Positions 61,798 through 64,000 of a DNA stretch of 64,000 nt are shown piece by piece. A program made the position numbers and the translations under genes. The stretch comes from Nocardiopsis alborubida. Lineage in GTDB: Bacteria > Actinomycetota > Actinomycetes > Streptosporangiales > Streptosporangiaceae. The stretch's first letter is position 1. Each line of letters starts with the position of its first letter. Under the pieces are notes generated by a model. It was not told where the DNA came from. It saw nothing but the letters and a program-made list of their open reading frames with translations, and ran no database searches. Where the stretch lies: contig NZ_JAAXPG010000003.1 of assembly GCF_012396365.1 (NCBI RefSeq), positions 124,001-188,000 on the forward strand, given 5' to 3'.

Positions 61798-62793
61798 TCA
61801 GGCCGCGTCCGGTGTGCCGCGGAAGGTGCGCCGGTAGGCGCTGGGGGACACTCCCAGCTCGGCGTGCATGTGCTGGCGCAGTGACGCCGCCGTGCCGAAA
61901 CCCGCCTCGTGCGCGACCACGTCCACCGGCAGGTCCGACTCCTCCAGCAGTTGCCGGGCCCGGTCCAGACGCTGCCGGGCGACCCACTGGCCGGGTGAGA
62001 GCCCCACCTCCTCGCGGAACCGCCGGGTGAGGGTACGCACGCTCACGGCCTCCTGGAGGGCCATCTCCCGCAGGCTCGGCTGGAGGTGGAGGTGCTCCAG
62101 GGCCCAGGCGCGCGCCCGACCCGTCGCGGCACGCTCCGGCGCGGGCACGGGACGGCGGATGTACTGGGCCTGGCCGCCGTCGCGGTGGGGCGGGACGACG
62201 GTGCTGCGCGCCACCTCGTTGGCCACGGCGGCGCCGTGGTCGGCGCGGATCATGTGCAGGCCCAGGTCGATGCCCGAGGCGACCCCGGCGGCGGTCAGCA
62301 CGCGCCCGTTGTCGGTGTACAGCACGTCCGGGTCCAGGTCGATGCCGGGGTACATGGCGCGGAAGTAGCCCGCGGACTTCCAGTGGGTGGTCACGCGGCA
62401 CCCGTCCAGGAGCCCCGCCGCGGCGAGCACGAACGCGCCGGTGCAGATCGAGGCCACGCGCGTGGTCGGCGGGATGCGCGCGACGGCCGCGGCCAGAGCC
62501 GGTGCGAGGGGGGCGTGCGGGCGTTCGCCGTAGTCCTCGTCGGCGGCGGGCAGGACCACCGTGTCGGCCTCGTCGAGGGCCTCCGGGCCGTGGGCCACGT
62601 TGATCGTGAAGTCGGTGTCGGTGCTGACCTCCCCCGGTTCCAGCGTGCAGGTGACGACCTCGTAGAGCGGCTCCCCGTCCGCGCCCCGGGCCTGGCCGAA
62701 CAGGCGGTGGACGATGCCCGACTCGATGGGCAGCAGGCCGTGCCGGACGAGGACGGCCACGCGGTGGCGGCCGGACCGCGAGAAAATCCTCAT
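61798..62793 (-). CDS. GlxA/FtrA-type AraC-family regulator
   Basis: This 331-residue regulator has an N-terminal DJ-1/PfpI-like domain (HRVAVLVRHGLLPIESGIVHRLFG, the nucleophile-elbow-like SICTGAFVLAAAGLLDG near 115-130, and HWKSAGYF). A C-terminal AraC DNA-binding domain follows (LREMALQEAVSVRTLTRRFREEVGLSPGQWVARQRLDRARQLLEES, then the second HTH). The Cys suggests ligand or redox sensing, though many members are not enzymes. It diverges from an MFS transporter gene, which is a likely target. ATG at 62793 or 62811 are both possible starts; neither has a clear ribosome binding site. Confidence 0.9.
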   Translation of the reverse strand: MRIFSRSGRHRVAVLVRHGLLPIESGIVHRLFGQARGADGEPLYEVVTCTLEPGEVSTDTDFTINVAHGPEALDEADTVVLPAADEDYGERPHAPLAPALAAAVARIPPTTRVASICTGAFVLAAAGLLDGCRVTTHWKSAGYFRAMYPGIDLDPDVLYTDNGRVLTAAGVASGIDLGLHMIRADHGAAVANEVARSTVVPPHRDGGQAQYIRRPVPAPERAATGRARAWALEHLHLQPSLREMALQEAVSVRTLTRRFREEVGLSPGQWVARQRLDRARQLLEESDLPVDVVAHEAGFGTAASLRQHMHAELGVSPSAYRRTFRGTPDAA

Positions 62794-62863
62794 GGCCCGA
62801 TTCTTGCGCATGTTGGCTTTCAGGACACTGTCGGGGAGGGGGACCGCGAAGGAGGCTGGGGCC

Positions 62864-64000
62864 ATGGCCGAGAACACCGCTTCCGCGCACAAACCCGCAC
62901 GCACCCGGTTCCACCGCGCGTGGCCGGTCGCCATCGTCGCGTGCCTGACCATCGTGGCCGCGGCGGCCTTCGCCGCGATGCCCGGAATCCTGACCGAACC
63001 CCTGCACACCGAGTACGGGTGGTCCCGCGGGGCGATCGGTACGGCGGCCTCGGTCAACATGCTCGTCTACGGCCTGACCGCCCCGTTCGCCGCGGCGCTG
63101 ATGGACCGGTTCGGTGTCCGCCGCACCGCCCTGGCGGCCCTGGGGGCCGTCGTGACGGGGGCCGGACTGACCCTTGTCATGACCACCGCCTGGCAGCTGA
63201 CCCTCTACTGGGGGCTGCTCATCGGCGCGGGCACCGGGTCACTGGCGATGACGTTCGCCGCCACCGTGGCCGACAACTGGTTCGTCGAACGCCGTGGGCT
63301 GGTCATCGGCGCCCTGACCGGGGCCAGTGCCTTCGGCCAGCTGGTGTTCCTGCCCGCACTGGCATGGATCGTCGACAACCAGGGATGGCGTCCGGCCGTC
63401 GTGACCCTGGCGCTGACGGCGGGCGTGATGATCGTCCTCATCGCCCTGGTGCTCCGCGACCACCCCGCCGACCTGGGGCAGCGCCCCTACGGTTCCGCGG
63501 TCTTCGTGGACAGGCCCCGGGCGGACCGGGGCGCGGCGCGCCGGACCGTGGAGGTCCTGTTCTCCTCGGTGCGCAGCCGCCGGTTCTGGCTCCTGGGCGG
63601 AACGTTCGCGGTGTGCGGCGCGACCACCAACGGCATCATGTGGACCCATTTCGTGCCCGCCGCCCAGGACCACGGGATGGCCGTCACGGCCGCAGCTGCG
63701 CTGGTGTCGACGATCGGTGTCTTCTCCCTGGTGGGGACGATCCTGTCCGGATGGCTCACCGACCGGGTGGACCCGCGCCTGCTCCTGGTCGCCTACTACG
63801 CGGGGCGGGGCGTGCTCCTGGCCGCGCTGCCCGCGCTGTTCGGTCCGGACACCGGGGCGGCGATGGTGGCCTTCGTCGTGGTGTTCGGCCTGCTCGACGT
63901 CGCGACGGTGCCCCCGACCATCCTGCTGTGCCGACGGCTCTTCGGCGCCGACGGGGCCATCGTCTTCGGGTGGGTCAACGCCGTCCACCAGGTCGGGGCG
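62864..64000 (+). CDS. Major facilitator superfamily transporter (partial, right edge)
   Basis: This open frame of 379 codons runs off the right edge. It encodes an MFS permease: helix 1 is AWPVAIVACLTIVAAAAFAAMP, the loop 2-3 motif is LMDRFGVRRTALAALG, and further helices lead to about helix 10-11 at the edge. NWFVERRGLVIGALTGASAFGQLVFLP resembles oxalate/formate- or monocarboxylate-type MFS members. The ATG at 62864 has GGAGG nine bases upstream. The divergent GlxA-type regulator probably controls it. The substrate is unknown. Confidence 0.9.
   Translation, partial: MAENTASAHKPARTRFHRAWPVAIVACLTIVAAAAFAAMPGILTEPLHTEYGWSRGAIGTAASVNMLVYGLTAPFAAALMDRFGVRRTALAALGAVVTGAGLTLVMTTAWQLTLYWGLLIGAGTGSLAMTFAATVADNWFVERRGLVIGALTGASAFGQLVFLPALAWIVDNQGWRPAVVTLALTAGVMIVLIALVLRDHPADLGQRPYGSAVFVDRPRADRGAARRTVEVLFSSVRSRRFWLLGGTFAVCGATTNGIMWTHFVPAAQDHGMAVTAAAALVSTIGVFSLVGTILSGWLTDRVDPRLLLVAYYAGRGVLLAALPALFGPDTGAAMVAFVVVFGLLDVATVPPTILLCRRLFGADGAIVFGWVNAVHQVGA

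Overview
This window is high-GC actinomycete chromosome. The order of the core genes (proS - rimP-nusA-ylxR-infB-ylxP-rbfA-truB - ribF - rpsO - pnp - M16 peptidase), an actinobacterial-type SecA2, a lone CvnD-type GTPase, Tat lipoproteins and many GTG/TTG starts all point to Actinomycetes. I lean towards the Nocardiopsidaceae/Streptosporangiales, but the genus is inference from gene content, not a search result. No rRNA, tRNA, CRISPR array, insertion sequence or phage genes were seen.

Layout. 1-6300: the edge of an NB-ARC-type regulator, hisS (-), a lone CvnD-like GTPase and SecA2 (+), then a small unknown protein between two strong terminators. 6319-7230 is gene-poor and holds a cluster of hairpins and a KstR-like palindrome. 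7231-14575 (all -): a small WPCP-motif protein, an eight-cysteine mini-protein that follows cydAB, cytochrome bd oxidase, a NarL-type two-component pair, a pentapeptide-repeat membrane protein and a spermidine-synthase-like protein. 14734-32532: the conserved translation, transcription and RNA-decay block. It is interrupted between truB and ribF by a hydrolase and toxin-antitoxin genes. 32768-36452 (-): an ECF sigma factor, a membrane protein, a Tat-secreted DyP peroxidase and a PCuAC copper chaperone. Then come Hsp20, a BCCT transporter and a MarR regulator.

39747-48375 is an aromatic-carotenoid (isorenieratene-type) cluster. It comprises crtE-crtI-crtB plus a Rieske protein on one strand, crtT-crtU converging on it, and crtY divergent from crtT. 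A MarR regulator diverges from crtE and an MMPL exporter follows crtY. 50901-53592 (-): a class IV aminotransferase, a methyltransferase and a GntR regulator. The GntR gene diverges from a five-gene 5-oxoproline operon (NRAMP-like transporter, pxpA, pxpB, pxpC, DUF1445), which resembles the Bacillus ycsFGI-kip locus. The right end carries a DUF892 ferritin-like protein, a VWA-domain protein, a small membrane protein, a GlxA-type AraC regulator and a divergent MFS transporter cut by the window edge.

The signals most worth follow-up are outside normal gene calls. (1) A three-copy, roughly 55-bp intergenic palindromic element (32593, 44539, 52767) shows compensatory base changes. (2) A chain of three overlapping mini-ORFs and a hairpin lies in the infB leader. 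(3) A 37-residue Cys/Gly mini-protein is encoded behind cydAB. (4) A BrnT/RHH-like toxin-antitoxin pair with its own inverted-repeat operator interrupts truB-ribF. (5) A perfect loopless 42-bp palindrome sits inside the 3' end of a coding sequence. (6) The BCCT gene appears to start at ATC. Coordinates and motifs were read by eye; no homology search was run.
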